The notes below the pieces were generated by a model. The model made no database searches, was not told the DNA's origin, and was given only the letters and a program-made list of their open reading frames with translations. From IMG/VR virus record IMGVR_UViG_3300001450_000034, positions 34,186-62,696 of that record: a stretch of DNA of 28,511 nt, one strand, 5' to 3'. Source of the DNA: a virus. Shown here one piece after another: positions 10,741 through 18,499 of the stretch; position 1 is the stretch's first letter; each line of letters starts with the position of its first letter. A program made the position numbers and the translations under genes.

Positions 10741-10934
10741 GACCAAACGACTTGGCCTACGCTTATAAGTATTACTATCAGTTTGGGTGTCCTTCGTTGC
10801 ATGAATCGACACTAATGAAGCAACAAATACACTTCCTAGAGCCATGCAAAGGTATAATCAGGACTGACCCGCACCGAACACAAGGTTCTATATACACAAT
10901 ACTTTATAGGAGAACCGGACCTATAAAAACCTTT
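10741..10934. other. 194-bp gap between primase and ERCC4 nuclease genes
   Basis: If the ERCC4 gene starts at 10740, this is the longest non-coding stretch in the window. It has a T-rich stretch right after the primase stop on the minus strand, several TATA-like strings, and GAAC/GTTC half-sites at 10876-10879, 10885-10888 and 10912-10915. No RNA gene or convincing small frame was seen other than the 35-residue upstream extension of the nuclease frame. Confidence 0.4.
10762..10769 (-). promoter_or_regulatory. TATA box, leaderless promoter of the ERCC4 nuclease gene
   Basis: On the minus strand this reads CTTATAAG, close to the archaeal TATA consensus. Its centre is 25-26 nt upstream of the ATG at 10740, the spacing expected if transcription starts at the start codon. 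The upstream region to 10934 holds further AT-rich TATA-like strings (TATATA at 10889-10894, TATAAAG at 10902-10908), so a longer transcript is also possible. Confidence 0.45.
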
Positions 10935-11966
10935 TTAGTATTCACGCCTAGTTCCGTCATCTCGCCAACATGGACCTGAACATAGGCCACGCTTACAGAA
11001 CCACGCACAAGACGTAGACCTGCCGTATGACACAAGAGTATTTAGTGCTTTCCTTGTGACCTGTTCATTGTAGTCTTGCCAGTTGAGTTTCTCAATAAAC
11101 TTTACTGCTAAATCTATCATTTCCTGTCTTTGGTCATAACTCAACGCTGATGGTTCAGCAAAATTACGAAGATGCTCAAATAAATGCTGTGCTAATGCGA
11201 CACGAATATGATGTGGGGGATTTGATACTTCTATTTCTCGTTGCAGACATGGTATCATAGGTATAGCCTCTTGCGTTCCTTCTATGACCGTAAGTTGCTG
11301 TATATTCCAATCACCCATGAGGTCTAGTGGATTATTAGAAGCCCACTCCCTTATGTCAAACCCTGCTTCTTTTCTTTTTACTCCCCAATAGGGGTGAAGA
11401 TGTGAAGCAAGTGAATCCTTTGGCCTTTCTGCTATTTGAGTCGCCTGTGGAGTCGCTTTGAAAACATTCACATCCACCATTACCGCAAAACGCCCCCTTT
11501 TAGCGTTATATGTATGTGGTATTCGACATAATTTTCTTGGATAACCAACACCATCTAGTGTCAAAAGACCTGAAGCCATCTTTCTTTGGTATCTATCAAT
11601 AGTATGTCTCCATCTGCGTGAATCTACCGGCACATTAAATAATTGATGAATATGAAAACCTCTTCCTGTCGCAACTAATCTTACATCACCCTCTAGTCTA
11701 CACAGAAGCATAGCAACATCATCTTTAACTTGCTCTATTGTATAGTCATCAGTAGAATCAAAATCCCACCATGCTCTATCCATGATGGCTGTATTATCTT
11801 TGTCATCCATATCACCAAAGGAATAGAGACTTGTATATAAGTCTGCTTTACCATTGAGTTTTCTTACATATTCTTTGAAGTTAAACTCGCTAGTGCATAT
11901 CTTTCTTTTCAAACCTATTTCACGAGGAAATGTCAGTAGGTCCATCATATCCTTCAACCGCGCCAC
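10935..11966 (-). CDS. Single-chain archaeo-eukaryotic primase with PriS-like catalytic and PriL-like C-terminal parts
   Basis: The N-terminal part carries archaeo-eukaryotic primase motifs: DFD at 68-70 (metal-binding acidic pair), TGRGFHIH at 100-107 (the SGRGxHxW-type motif) and CRIPHTYNAK at 147-156. The C-terminal part (about 236-333) looks like the Fe-S domain of the large primase subunit: a Pro-Cys site (C240), a helical stretch with HHIRVALAQHLFEHL, then clustered cysteines C320, C324, C329 and C333. PriS-PriL fusions are known from some archaeal plasmids and viruses. The product would make primers for the polymerase encoded upstream. The longest frame starts at a GTG and overlaps the preceding zinc-ribbon gene by 47 bp. 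ATG codons at 11948 and 11945, preceded by AAGGAT, are good alternative starts. Residue numbers refer to the longest form. Confidence 0.8.
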   Translation of the reverse strand: MARLKDMMDLLTFPREIGLKRKICTSEFNFKEYVRKLNGKADLYTSLYSFGDMDDKDNTAIMDRAWWDFDSTDDYTIEQVKDDVAMLLCRLEGDVRLVATGRGFHIHQLFNVPVDSRRWRHTIDRYQRKMASGLLTLDGVGYPRKLCRIPHTYNAKRGRFAVMVDVNVFKATPQATQIAERPKDSLASHLHPYWGVKRKEAGFDIREWASNNPLDLMGDWNIQQLTVIEGTQEAIPMIPCLQREIEVSNPPHHIRVALAQHLFEHLRNFAEPSALSYDQRQEMIDLAVKFIEKLNWQDYNEQVTRKALNTLVSYGRSTSCAWFCKRGLCSGPCWRDDGTRREY

Positions 11967-12117
11967 ATCCTTGACAAGTCCTAATTCGATTCTTAGATAA
12001 ACCTTTGCCTTCTTGCATCCCTACCGCAAATGTATGTGTTATATTCCACATCTTTAGTTTGCCACACTCTTCGCACATTTCTATTGTTGTTAAGTTTTGT
12101 AATTCTCTTGTATTCAT
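11920..12117 (-). CDS. Small zinc-ribbon protein (65 aa)
   Basis: Two CxxC pairs (C15/C18 and C48/C51), separated by about 30 residues, form a zinc-ribbon layout. The start overlaps the stop of the Cas4-like nuclease gene (ATGA), and the 3' end overlaps the primase frame, so the three are almost certainly co-translated. Such small ribbons can act as transcription-factor-like or DNA-binding adaptors. The specific role is unknown. Confidence 0.65.
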   Translation of the reverse strand: MNTRELQNLTTIEMCEECGKLKMWNITHTFAVGMQEGKGLSKNRIRTCQGCGAVEGYDGPTDISS

Positions 12118-12971
12118 GCTATCACCGTTGGGTCTTGACCCGCACCATGTAACTCTTCATCACAGGATAAATAGAAATCACAATAGTTTGCACAGAAATA
12201 TTCACTCCATTTAGGAGTCCAATCTTTCATCTTAAGAGTATTAACTATTCTATCATAGTCTTTTTCAAAAGCAGTGTGGCTACGCTTACCTAGTTTCTCT
12301 ATGACTGTTATTCCTTTCACATCTCCAACATAGACTTCTTTGTTTTTGCTACTTAGTAATGTTGTTGCAGTTCTAGGGTTGGTGCAATCAGAGGATATTA
12401 ACATCATGTGTGTAACAGGACCATATTTTTCTTCATAGCCTAGTAGCCTAATCATTCTAGCATAGAAACATAGTTCTCTTCGCACCCTGCTTAACTTAGC
12501 GGTGCTTAGGTCACCTGTTTTCAATTCCATAATACAAAGACCACCATCGGGGTGTAGCATAAGACCATCCCACATACCCGAAAGAACAATATCATATTCA
12601 GGGTCATACACCTCCTTCTTTACTTCTGCCTCAATCGGCAAGAAGAACTCGTTGCCCCATACTTCCAAGCGTTGTGTCTCCATAACTGCGATTTCGTCAA
12701 AGGTGTCGTCATATTCTGTTCCAACGGGCAACTGCCCTCGTATAGATGCAAGACCTGTATGTTCATCTTTATTGGTGTATAAGTCCTCAACACCCTTATG
12801 AACAATAGTGCCTTTAAGCATTAACTCGGTGGCAGGTATTCTTACATCGGGCAACGCTACCTTGTTCCACCAATACTTACGAGGACACTGCCTTGCGTTC
12901 ATGAATGATGATTTACTCATACGGAGCCTAACATCACCTATAACTTCATAGGGATTATAGGATGATTCCAT
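12114..12971 (-). CDS. Cas4/RecB-like PD-(D/E)XK nuclease with Fe-S cluster cysteines
   Basis: The 285-aa product has the layout of Cas4/AddB-type exonucleases. It has an N-terminal cysteine (C29 in ARQCPRKYWW), the GTIVH motif (54-58), an active-site Asp in GMWDG (D135), ELK (149-151) forming the D...ExK site, a YxR-like helix near 166-172, and three C-terminal cysteines in CANYCDFYLSC (C260, C264, C270) that would complete a 4Fe-4S cluster with C29. Family members degrade or trim DNA ends. No CRISPR array or other cas gene is present, so this is best read as a viral recombination or repair exonuclease, possibly working with the Sak4-like ATPase. The start lies 4 bp after the preceding stop. 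Confidence 0.85.
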   Translation of the reverse strand: MESSYNPYEVIGDVRLRMSKSSFMNARQCPRKYWWNKVALPDVRIPATELMLKGTIVHKGVEDLYTNKDEHTGLASIRGQLPVGTEYDDTFDEIAVMETQRLEVWGNEFFLPIEAEVKKEVYDPEYDIVLSGMWDGLMLHPDGGLCIMELKTGDLSTAKLSRVRRELCFYARMIRLLGYEEKYGPVTHMMLISSDCTNPRTATTLLSSKNKEVYVGDVKGITVIEKLGKRSHTAFEKDYDRIVNTLKMKDWTPKWSEYFCANYCDFYLSCDEELHGAGQDPTVIA

Positions 12972-12975
12972 ATAC

Positions 12976-13341
12976 TCACTCTTCTTCTGCGAATGGATTG
13001 TCTATATGAGAAAATCCTGTCATACATTCTTCGACTTCTTTACCGTCTTTGTCTATTCTGTTAGGACAGACCGGCATAGCCTGTATTTCTTCAAACGCAT
13101 GAGGATAGATTATTTTCATACCGCACCCACTACATTCTTCTTTAGCCGCTAGACCTGCGTCTAATAGATGAAGATGTAAAAGTGTTGTCATATTCTCAGC
13201 GTGTTTGCTAAAGTCAATAAACACACTCACTAATTGATTATGCTTTTCCTCAATCAAATCCACTTTTTCTTTCATTTCTCTTAAGTCTTGTTGCATGACC
13301 TGTTTTACTGTCATTTTCTTCGGTGTTCGCTGTCCTTTCAT
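12976..13341 (-). CDS. Coiled-coil and zinc-binding protein of unknown function (121 aa)
   Basis: The start at 13341 gives a TAATG overlap with the polymerase stop codon, a typical translational-coupling arrangement. A longer frame to 13401 would overlap the polymerase by 61 bp and is less likely. Residues about 13-60 form a charged amphipathic helix likely to be a coiled coil. C70, C73, C92 and C106 follow as a possible zinc site, and the tail is acidic (AEEE). I do not recognise the family. Its place between the polymerase and Cas4-like genes suggests an accessory replication or repair role, which is inference. Confidence 0.65.
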   Translation of the reverse strand: MKGQRTPKKMTVKQVMQQDLREMKEKVDLIEEKHNQLVSVFIDFSKHAENMTTLLHLHLLDAGLAAKEECSGCGMKIIYPHAFEEIQAMPVCPNRIDKDGKEVEECMTGFSHIDNPFAEEE

Positions 13342-15542
13342 TATAACCACTCTACTGTTTTTCTTCCCTTCTTCGCATCGTATAGTGGAGCCATATCCCA
13401 AGATGCTATTTCATAGAAAGGCTTAACTTTCTCTAAAATATATCTGTCAGACATTGTCTCGTAACCTATCCCAATGGTTGCTGGTAGTTCTTCCACCTTG
13501 TCAAAAGATATAAACCTTCCGTTATTATCTATCAATAACCAAAAATATGAACCTTTTCTATATTCTTTTCCTAAGTGGGTATTAGCCCAGAGCGCACCTG
13601 CGGCTGAACCACCTATGGTCTTATAGTCCTTTAGGTCTTTCTTTAGTTTACCTTTCATCTTTAACTCGTCAAGGGATATGCTACCATCTATTATATTATG
13701 TATCATACCGCAGACTTTCTCAGTAACACTTTCTTCGCTTTTACCGTCAAGCATAGAGTTTATAGTTGAGTTCATAGCGTCTTTCATTATCTGAGGCATC
13801 CTTGCTTGTTTAGATTCAATCCCCTTGATATAATAGTCGGGTTCGTGGTATTTACCATCAGTCCATACTACCTTACCTGCGTATCTATTCTTAGCCTTAA
13901 GAAGCATACGCTCACAATACTTTTCAAACTCAGTTTCAATAGGAGCCATTTCTTTATTAATCCAATCCATCATCTCCATACCTGCTTCGGGGGATTCAAC
14001 AGTTACGAAAACAGAATCAGTATGACCATATATAACATCACAGCCCCATTCAATACACTTATCCCTTAATGTGAAAAGAGTGTTTCTTGACGTGCGAGTA
14101 ATAGCCGCCGCTACCGCAGGGTGATACATACCGAATCTGCTATCACCACATACTCCATACAGTGAAGCCACTAAGGACTTTGTTGCGAACTGAGCCGAAT
14201 CCCATTTAGTCTTTTCGTCTTTGGTTGTCGAAGCCTTCATATTACCCTTGTATTCATTTCTTAAATCCGTAAGTAGGTTCATAGCGCGACCTAACGCGCC
14301 TGTTGGTGCATCAGTATCGAATACTGCATTCTTCTCATCAAGCAGTGTTTCCCAAGATATATTATATTTGGTCACATTACTATGATACATGGCTTTTATA
14401 TCCATGATAGCAACTCTTTCATATAGCCCTGCTACCGGTTCTTGTATATCTGCACCTTGATATTCCTCGTAAGCGAACTGCGCTTTGGATGGCATTTGCC
14501 AATCTATCTCTTCATCACGCATAAATAATACTGTTGCTAATCTAGTGACCCAAGGAGTTGTTGCTATATCACACTGAACAATATGCTGTAAATTAATATA
14601 GTGGTCGATACAGTTAAGCATCTTATCTAGTTTGGGAAGTAAGGCTACGTCTTGTATGTTATAGTCAATGTATAGACCGATGTCTGTATAGTATGTATCA
14701 TGCCCATTAGGTAAATCCATCTTTTCCTCATCATCAAGAACAAACTGCGAAACATCCTTAAGACTTTGACCTGGTAGTTGCCCGTTCTTTATTCGCCACA
14801 ACTTACAAAATACAGTCATAAGGTCAATAGTAATTCTGCCTTTGATACACTGCGACCAGTCATCGAACTTATACCTAACAGAACCGTGTGGGCTCATTCT
14901 TTTACCTGCATTCCACCCATACCTTTTACAAGACTCAAATAAAACCCTCATATCAGCACCCATAAAAAACCAACCTGTCAATACATCGGGGTCTTTCTTC
15001 ATCATTACATGAAAGAAATCATCTAACAACTCTTTTTCAGTAGCGAATGCTTTTAGTGGGGGATTGAAAACCTTGTCTCCTAACTTTGAAACCAAAGGTG
15101 GATGTGTTTGACCGGGAGGCGATACAAACCAAGTTAGATACTTACCCATGTAATTATCATACACGGTCGCAACTGTTACTTCTTCCTGTTCATTCCATTC
15201 AAGGTCAACATACCATACACGATGCTTATAGAATGGATAGTCTTTACCATTATCCATAAGTGCTCTATTAGTGAATGGGATATTACATTCCCATGTCTGT
15301 GAAAACTTATCTTTTAATTGTAATACTTCATAGGGGTCAGCAAGTGTAACCTTAGTTAGTTCTTCGCCATAAAGACCTGTGAACCCATCTTCCTTTTTTA
15401 CAGCAGATATTAAATCCGCTTCTGTTGTTTTAAGAAACCCATAAGGATAAATGTCGTTAATAATGTCTTGCTTTCGGTCAAGTGTTACAGGGTCACGATA
15501 CCTTACAGCAACTCTTCTTCCACCTAAACCATCCACTATCAT
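13341..15542 (-). CDS. polB: Family B DNA polymerase with 3'-5' exonuclease
   Basis: At 733 residues this is close to the usual length of archaeal family B polymerases. Exonuclease motifs are intact: Exo I D113/E115 (YVDLEW), Exo II D197 (FMGAD) and Exo III Y294-x3-D298. Polymerase motif A is DIKAMYHS (D381), motif B is KSLVASLYG (455-463) and motif C is YGHTDS (505-510). Two positions are unusual: motif C has His where most family members have the first Asp, and motif B has Ala for the usual Asn before SxYG. The metal-binding Asp of motif A and the second Asp of motif C are kept, so an active enzyme is expected. The C-terminus is KTVEWL, sharing EWL with three other proteins here. The start overlaps the deoxyribosyltransferase-like gene (ATGA), and a TATA-like element lies 25 nt upstream. 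Confidence 0.97.
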   Translation of the reverse strand: MIVDGLGGRRVAVRYRDPVTLDRKQDIINDIYPYGFLKTTEADLISAVKKEDGFTGLYGEELTKVTLADPYEVLQLKDKFSQTWECNIPFTNRALMDNGKDYPFYKHRVWYVDLEWNEQEEVTVATVYDNYMGKYLTWFVSPPGQTHPPLVSKLGDKVFNPPLKAFATEKELLDDFFHVMMKKDPDVLTGWFFMGADMRVLFESCKRYGWNAGKRMSPHGSVRYKFDDWSQCIKGRITIDLMTVFCKLWRIKNGQLPGQSLKDVSQFVLDDEEKMDLPNGHDTYYTDIGLYIDYNIQDVALLPKLDKMLNCIDHYINLQHIVQCDIATTPWVTRLATVLFMRDEEIDWQMPSKAQFAYEEYQGADIQEPVAGLYERVAIMDIKAMYHSNVTKYNISWETLLDEKNAVFDTDAPTGALGRAMNLLTDLRNEYKGNMKASTTKDEKTKWDSAQFATKSLVASLYGVCGDSRFGMYHPAVAAAITRTSRNTLFTLRDKCIEWGCDVIYGHTDSVFVTVESPEAGMEMMDWINKEMAPIETEFEKYCERMLLKAKNRYAGKVVWTDGKYHEPDYYIKGIESKQARMPQIMKDAMNSTINSMLDGKSEESVTEKVCGMIHNIIDGSISLDELKMKGKLKKDLKDYKTIGGSAAGALWANTHLGKEYRKGSYFWLLIDNNGRFISFDKVEELPATIGIGYETMSDRYILEKVKPFYEIASWDMAPLYDAKKGRKTVEWL

Positions 15543-16027
15543 ACTAAGCCGTATGTGGGCTTAGTTATAACATTTGGGTATTTGTTAAAACAATCAAACC
15601 AATCCGCTATATCTTCTATTGCTTCGGCAGAAAAGGTTCTGACAAACTCCCAATCATTATGTGCTATGACCCAAGGATTTTCTTCTAGGCTTATACATAA
15701 CTCATCATCTTCGGCAAACCATATAACCTTCTTGCCGGTCATGTGTGCATACATAATCTCCATACAGGTCCCTATGCTTAATTCTTTAGGAACATAATTG
15801 ACTAGGATAACATCAGAACGGTCTATCATAAGTTTGTCTCGCGGCACTATCAATTCTTTGAATGCTTCGTCATAGTGAACCCCACCATGCTCTGCTGATA
15901 CCATAGGATTGAATACTTCAAAACCTTTACTTGTTAAAATATTATAAGTAGTTTCTCTCCATCCTATTGAACGCCACCTTTCTTCATCTTCAAGAATAGG
16001 ACCGCATAGATAGAAGGTTACGCTCAT
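15539..16027 (-). CDS. Nucleoside 2-deoxyribosyltransferase-like protein
   Basis: The 162-aa product has the family layout: an N-terminal strand and loop YLCGPI (6-11), GFEVFNPM (35-42), VPRDKLMIDRSDVILVNY (61-78, with D72 and N77), and SIGTCMEI (84-91), where E90 is placed like the catalytic Glu of nucleoside deoxyribosyltransferases. NPWVIAH (117-123) is also typical. Enzymes of this fold move or hydrolyse the N-glycosidic bond of deoxynucleosides or nucleotides. In a virus the role may be nucleotide salvage or removal of modified or competing nucleotides. The exact substrate cannot be read from sequence. The gene overlaps both neighbours by ATGA junctions and is probably translated together with the HTH protein and the polymerase. 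Confidence 0.75.
   Translation of the reverse strand: MSVTFYLCGPILEDEERWRSIGWRETTYNILTSKGFEVFNPMVSAEHGGVHYDEAFKELIVPRDKLMIDRSDVILVNYVPKELSIGTCMEIMYAHMTGKKVIWFAEDDELCISLEENPWVIAHNDWEFVRTFSAEAIEDIADWFDCFNKYPNVITKPTYGLV
15565..15570 (-). promoter_or_regulatory. Possible internal TATA box for the polymerase gene
   Basis: The minus strand reads GTTATAAC here, inside the 3' end of the upstream gene. The centre is 25-26 nt before the polymerase ATG at 15542, the same spacing as the clearer leaderless promoters in the window. It may give extra transcription of polB and the genes after it. Confidence 0.35.
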
Positions 16028-16323
16028 TCAATACGCCTTCCCCGAGGTCTGCTAGGAATGTCTAGTTTTCTCAACCATTGATTAATAGTCATTGGACTTA
16101 CACCACATAAGTCTCCTATCTGCTTAAGAGTTAAACCCTTACCCCAATAGTTTTCATTCAGCCATGAATGATTTCTATATGGTTTAGAGGTATCAGCCTC
16201 GCCTGTGGTTAAAAGATACCATACTCCATCTTTAACGAATCTTACATTCGCTTTACAGGGTATTAATTCTTGTATTCCATCTTGTTCTTCATCTATTACT
16301 ATTGCGTATTTTACTTCTGTCAT
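16024..16323 (-). CDS. Small helix-turn-helix DNA-binding protein
   Basis: The C-terminal half contains a clear HTH: LTLKQIGDLCGVSPMTINQW (about residues 64-83), followed by a basic tail (RPRGRR), a pattern also common in phage regulators and homing-endonuclease-associated HTH domains. The first 50 residues form a small beta-rich region (YAIVIDEEQDG, VRFVKDGVWYLL). The frame extends upstream to a GTG at 16401, but a good TATA box lies at 16377-16383, inside that extension. I therefore prefer the ATG at 16323 with a leader of about 30 nt. As the first gene of the polymerase transcription unit it may be an autoregulator, which is inference. Confidence 0.65.
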   Translation of the reverse strand: MTEVKYAIVIDEEQDGIQELIPCKANVRFVKDGVWYLLTTGEADTSKPYRNHSWLNENYWGKGLTLKQIGDLCGVSPMTINQWLRKLDIPSRPRGRRIE

Positions 16324-16376
16324 TTGTTTTGGCTTCCCGCCTATGGGCTTTCTACTATTACGGAAGAGGCATGGGG

Positions 16377-16383
16377 TTATAAA
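16377..16383 (-). promoter_or_regulatory. TATA box for the HTH-deoxyribosyltransferase-polB transcription unit
   Basis: The minus strand reads ATTTATAACC, with TTTATAA matching the archaeal TATA consensus. Transcription would start near 16354, giving a leader of about 30 nt before the ATG at 16323. It lies just after the stop of the GNAT-like gene. Confidence 0.5.
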
Positions 16384-16391
16384 TCTTTGGA

Positions 16392-17330
16392 TTACAGCCA
16401 CTCTGTATAGTTTCTTTTTTCAAAGTAAGAGGCTTTTAATTCTTTCGTCATTTTCATAGCGGGTATAGTCTTGTATATCTTATTTACAACAGACGGTCTT
16501 AGTTTCTGCTTTGCTATCTTACTGGCCGCACCCCTAACTGCCGCACCTCTATTTACATCAATATTATTATGGCCTATTTTTTCTTCCCATGCTTTTGAAG
16601 CATAGTGGAGAAGAACAGGTGTCATATTCTTTATTAACTTATTATCGTAGTCTTTACAGGCCGTATCATATATTAGACCGTTGTCAGTCCTATGTGAAAG
16701 ATGATACCCTATACATTTATCCCCTTCCATAATGGTCAGAAGAAGTGCATCTTCTAATTGTGAATAGGCATTGAACGAGTCAATAAAGAAATTAGATTTC
16801 CATGATTTCTTATCCCTTTGTTTTAACCATCGGCCGGTCAAAGCATTACACGATTCTAGCGTTTTGTATGGGGTGTTGCCCCAATGAACCTGTATATCTA
16901 TCGCGTCTGAGTCGATAAGCGACTCAGCCTTGTTACATGGCTTTCTTAATTGGTTCTTATTCACCCCGTATCTATCGCTGAATGCCCTAAGATTGTATAT
17001 GTATTCTTCATTATCAAACACACATTTGTCACTCGAATACCCATAATCTATGAGGCTAGGAATACCTGCATCGTTTAATTTACTCACCACATCATAACTT
17101 GATGGTAGGATAGCATACAATACTTGAGTTCCCATAATCTGTCTATCTTTTAGAACGACTAATTCATCGTCAATATATCCTAACTTGAATACATGAGGTT
17201 GGTGCATCAATCTAAGGGGGGATTCATAGTATCTAATTAACCTACCACAAGTCATAGATGAAAGCCCTTGATAGAACTCGGTATAGTTTTCTAATGTTAG
17301 TGGCTTGAACTCGCTTAAGTCTAAAGCCAT
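16392..17330 (-). CDS. GNAT-like acyl/aminoacyl transferase (DUF2156/FemAB-type pattern), C-terminal EWL
   Basis: The 312-aa protein resembles tandem GNAT proteins of the DUF2156 type. An N-terminal half begins with FKPLTLENYTEFYQGL. A second half contains YNLRAFSDRYGVNKNQLRK (about 112-130), a WLKQRDKKSW segment and a strand-turn-helix near 195-245 (ALLLTIMEGDKCIGYHL...). These folds transfer acyl or aminoacyl groups. The gene start lies inside the last codons of the DNA methyltransferase gene, an overlap of 10 bp, so the two are translationally linked. The protein ends in YTEWL, sharing EWL with the methyltransferase and polymerase. A role in DNA modification next to the methyltransferase is possible; an unrelated conjugation role is also possible. 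The fold call is from pattern only. Confidence 0.55.
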   Translation of the reverse strand: MALDLSEFKPLTLENYTEFYQGLSSMTCGRLIRYYESPLRLMHQPHVFKLGYIDDELVVLKDRQIMGTQVLYAILPSSYDVVSKLNDAGIPSLIDYGYSSDKCVFDNEEYIYNLRAFSDRYGVNKNQLRKPCNKAESLIDSDAIDIQVHWGNTPYKTLESCNALTGRWLKQRDKKSWKSNFFIDSFNAYSQLEDALLLTIMEGDKCIGYHLSHRTDNGLIYDTACKDYDNKLIKNMTPVLLHYASKAWEEKIGHNNIDVNRGAAVRGAASKIAKQKLRPSVVNKIYKTIPAMKMTKELKASYFEKRNYTEWL

Positions 17331-18499
17331 TCAATATCCTCTGTCTTATCTTCAACATCAAGGTAATGAAACTCATCCTGTATAGTCTTTGGGTCACCCT
17401 TGAAGAAGATTAAAACATTCTGATGAGTTTTTCCTAACTTTCTATTGTTAGCAAACTGTTTGTGGACTCTTATAGGAAGGCTACCTGCAACCGTGATTAA
17501 GATACATTCATTGTATAAGGTAGCACCTGCTGATTGGAAAGCATCAATAGTGTCGCTTACAAAGTTTCGATAGAATCCTTTTTCATTCCTAAAGTCTCCA
17601 ACAACAAACACTGCGAACCTATTAGGTTTGAGCATATCAACAGAACGCTGAATAATATTTCTATATGAATCTAAAAACTCGTGGTGTTCCATAGTGGATA
17701 AATCCCTATCATCTTCTGAATAGACTTCAAGGTCACCATAGGGCGGGCATGAAAATACCATATCCCACTCGCCACCTATCTTATCTTTTATGTCTAGCGC
17801 ATCTCCAACAACCCAATTAGGCATAGGGAAATCTGTATTACCTACTAACTCTAACCCTTGAATCCTATTAGCCTGAACTTGGTCGGAACGTAATTCCATA
17901 CCCGCATACTGATGATTACCATGTGCGGCAACAATTCCTCTTACAGAACCACCGCAGAAAGGGTCAAGAATATTACCACCTTCGGGGCAAAACCAATTAT
18001 ACATTAATTCAGTTAATACAGGGTCGAATATAGAAGTGCCTGTTGCTCTTTTCTGAAAGCCATCTTCTTCTTTTAGGGCGGCACTTGTTGTTCCGTCCTC
18101 ATTCTTATGAAGCCATGCACTATTTTTACCTGTGCCTCCTCCGGGTATTGCTCTAGTATCTTTCTTAGTTTCATTCCATGTTGCTTTGTCTCCAATAGCG
18201 AATGTCTTAGCATTACCTTTTGAATCTCCACCTACCGATACTTCTTCATCACTTAAAAGAAATCCTTCTTTGACAAGTTGGTCTACATCATATTCTTTTT
18301 TACCAAACATATACTTCATGTTCGACTTTGACATAGCAATAAGTGCTTCACCCCTACCTAGTTCTGAACGAATACCTTTACGAGTCCACCAACGCTTTCG
18401 GTCTTGCCAATAGCCTTGGCGAGCATCTAATATACTGAAAGGCGGTGCGCCATATCTCTTTTTTAGTGGTGTTCTTATTATATGTTTTTCTAAACTCAT
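17321..18499 (-). CDS. DNA methyltransferase (amino-MTase, N6-adenine or N4-cytosine type), C-terminal EWL
   Basis: The 392-aa protein has the SAM-binding motif ILDPFCGGS (177-185), an acidic residue closing the second strand (MELRSD, E202), and catalytic motif IV SCPPY (250-254). These mark a DNA amino-methyltransferase acting on adenine N6 or cytosine N4. The first 150 residues are not part of the catalytic core and may hold target recognition. No restriction endonuclease partner is encoded nearby, so it is a solitary viral methyltransferase, perhaps for evading host restriction or marking viral DNA. The C-terminus is DIEWL. The start overlaps the preceding 65-aa gene (ATGA), and the codons for the final EW contain the ATG of the next gene. 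Confidence 0.9.
   Translation of the reverse strand: MSLEKHIIRTPLKKRYGAPPFSILDARQGYWQDRKRWWTRKGIRSELGRGEALIAMSKSNMKYMFGKKEYDVDQLVKEGFLLSDEEVSVGGDSKGNAKTFAIGDKATWNETKKDTRAIPGGGTGKNSAWLHKNEDGTTSAALKEEDGFQKRATGTSIFDPVLTELMYNWFCPEGGNILDPFCGGSVRGIVAAHGNHQYAGMELRSDQVQANRIQGLELVGNTDFPMPNWVVGDALDIKDKIGGEWDMVFSCPPYGDLEVYSEDDRDLSTMEHHEFLDSYRNIIQRSVDMLKPNRFAVFVVGDFRNEKGFYRNFVSDTIDAFQSAGATLYNECILITVAGSLPIRVHKQFANNRKLGKTHQNVLIFFKGDPKTIQDEFHYLDVEDKTEDIEWL

Noticed and set aside
10741-10845. N-terminal extension of the ERCC4 nuclease with a signal-like hydrophobic start (MALGSVFVASLVSIHA)
   Set aside because: A TATA element lies within this extension at the leaderless distance from the ATG at 10740, and the nuclease domain begins there; a secreted ERCC4 nuclease would make no sense.
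12114-12971. Possible CRISPR-Cas locus because of a Cas4-like gene
   Set aside because: No repeat-spacer array and no other cas gene can be seen anywhere in the window.
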